DNA of 5,961 nt from Syntrophobacteria bacterium (lineage in GTDB: Bacteria > Desulfobacterota > Syntrophobacteria > JARFUL01), in NCBI GenBank assembly GCA_029289015.1, contig JARFUL010000099.1, forward strand, positions 1 to 5,961, read 5' to 3'. The notes below the pieces were generated by a model. It had not been told where the DNA came from, made no database searches, and worked only from the letters and a program-made list of their open reading frames with translations. The position numbers and the translations under genes were made by a program. Every line of letters starts with the position of its first letter. The first letter of the stretch is position 1. Below, piece by piece: positions 5,484-5,961 of the stretch.

Positions 5484-5961
5484 CCATGAGGGAGAGTTTA
5501 CCAGATTCATGGCATTTTCCAAACCCTCTTTTAACCAAATTATCACCGCCTCGGCACCGAGGCCTATGTATTGGTCCAACCCGACCTTTTGGCCCGGGTA
5601 AAATGAAGAGAGAACAAACTCCTCGGGGTCCTCTCCCCTCTGCGCGCGACCTATCCCCATCTTCACGCGGGGAAACATCTCGGTCTGGAGCTTCTCTATC
5701 ACCGAAGCGACCCCCCGGTGACCTCCGGAGCCGCCGTGCCGCACCATCTTCAGCGAGCCCATGTCAAGGTCGAGGTCGTCGTGAACCACCAGGAGCCTTT
5801 CCACATCGGAGCCTATGTACCGCTCCGCAAGGACCCGGACAGCATCGCCGCTCGAGTTCATGTAGGTCTCGGGCTTGGCCAAGACGTAGGGAAAAGCCGC
5901 GCTCTCTACCTCGGCCACCACGCTCTTGCCGGGCCCGGGCCGAAACCCTGACCGGGCCTCT
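5472..5961 (-). CDS. pth: Peptidyl-tRNA hydrolase, partial (N-terminus beyond right edge)
   Basis: Peptidyl-tRNA hydrolase releases peptides from tRNAs that drop off the ribosome so the tRNAs can be reused. The visible 162 residues run from EARSGFRPGPGKSVVAEVE to the stop. They contain KPETYMNSSG (the family's KPxTxMNxSG, with Asn at 5856-5858), the HDDLDLDMG segment carrying the catalytic-triad-associated Asp, the glycine-rich GGSGGHRG loop, PRVKMGIGR, and a C-terminal FVLSSFYPGQ plus a helix (LKEGLENAMNLVN). The substrate-contact position that is Asn in E. coli (GHNG) is Arg here (GHRG), a substitution I believe occurs in other bacterial Pths. The GTG at 5921 is not the true start: the frame continues upstream in family-like sequence to the window edge. 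Roughly 45-50 N-terminal residues, including the catalytic His, lie outside the window. A probable terminator overlaps its stop. Confidence 0.93.
   Translation of the reverse strand, partial: EARSGFRPGPGKSVVAEVESAAFPYVLAKPETYMNSSGDAVRVLAERYIGSDVERLLVVHDDLDLDMGSLKMVRHGGSGGHRGVASVIEKLQTEMFPRVKMGIGRAQRGEDPEEFVLSSFYPGQKVGLDQYIGLGAEAVIIWLKEGLENAMNLVNSPSWAQF

Overview
The window is GC-rich. Its gene content (a C-terminal J-domain protein, a CxxCxxxCC cysteine-cluster protein, a K+-type membrane pyrophosphatase, a NifA/NtrC-like Fis tail) and its heavy use of AGG, AAG and GAG codons suggest a Deltaproteobacteria/Desulfobacterota-like bacterium. This assignment is an inference from gene style only and is of low to moderate confidence.

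Layout. Positions 1-63 hold the first 21 codons of a response-regulator gene that reads leftwards out of the window. Positions 64-381 are intergenic: an AT-rich block (about 84-235) with short direct repeats, then a GC-rich block ending in an exact TATAAT. Positions 382-1395 (+) encode a 337-residue protein with an uncharacterised N-terminal region and a C-terminal J domain (HPD). Directly after its TAG stop, in the same frame, 1396-1584 encodes a recognisable Fis-type helix-turn-helix with no convincing start of its own. A hairpin at 1586-1610 separates this from four genes on the minus strand.

Read in transcription order, the minus-strand genes are: the C-terminal two thirds or more of peptidyl-tRNA hydrolase (5961-5472, N-terminus outside the window); the ion-pumping membrane pyrophosphatase hppA (5406-3403); a TyrA-like prephenate/arogenate dehydrogenase homologue with several substituted active-site motifs (3288-2449); and a YkgJ-family cysteine-cluster protein (2330-1608). 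Probable intrinsic terminators follow pth and hppA, and a promoter candidate lies before the tyrA-like gene, so this looks like a run of separately transcribed genes rather than one operon. Most of them are housekeeping: translation recycling, PPi-driven ion pumping and aromatic amino acid metabolism.

No CRISPR array, insertion sequence, tRNA or rRNA was seen. The most unusual points are the J-domain gene abutting an in-frame orphan Fis domain, and the altered catalytic motifs of the TyrA-like protein. I see no clear evidence of a complete, previously undescribed system.
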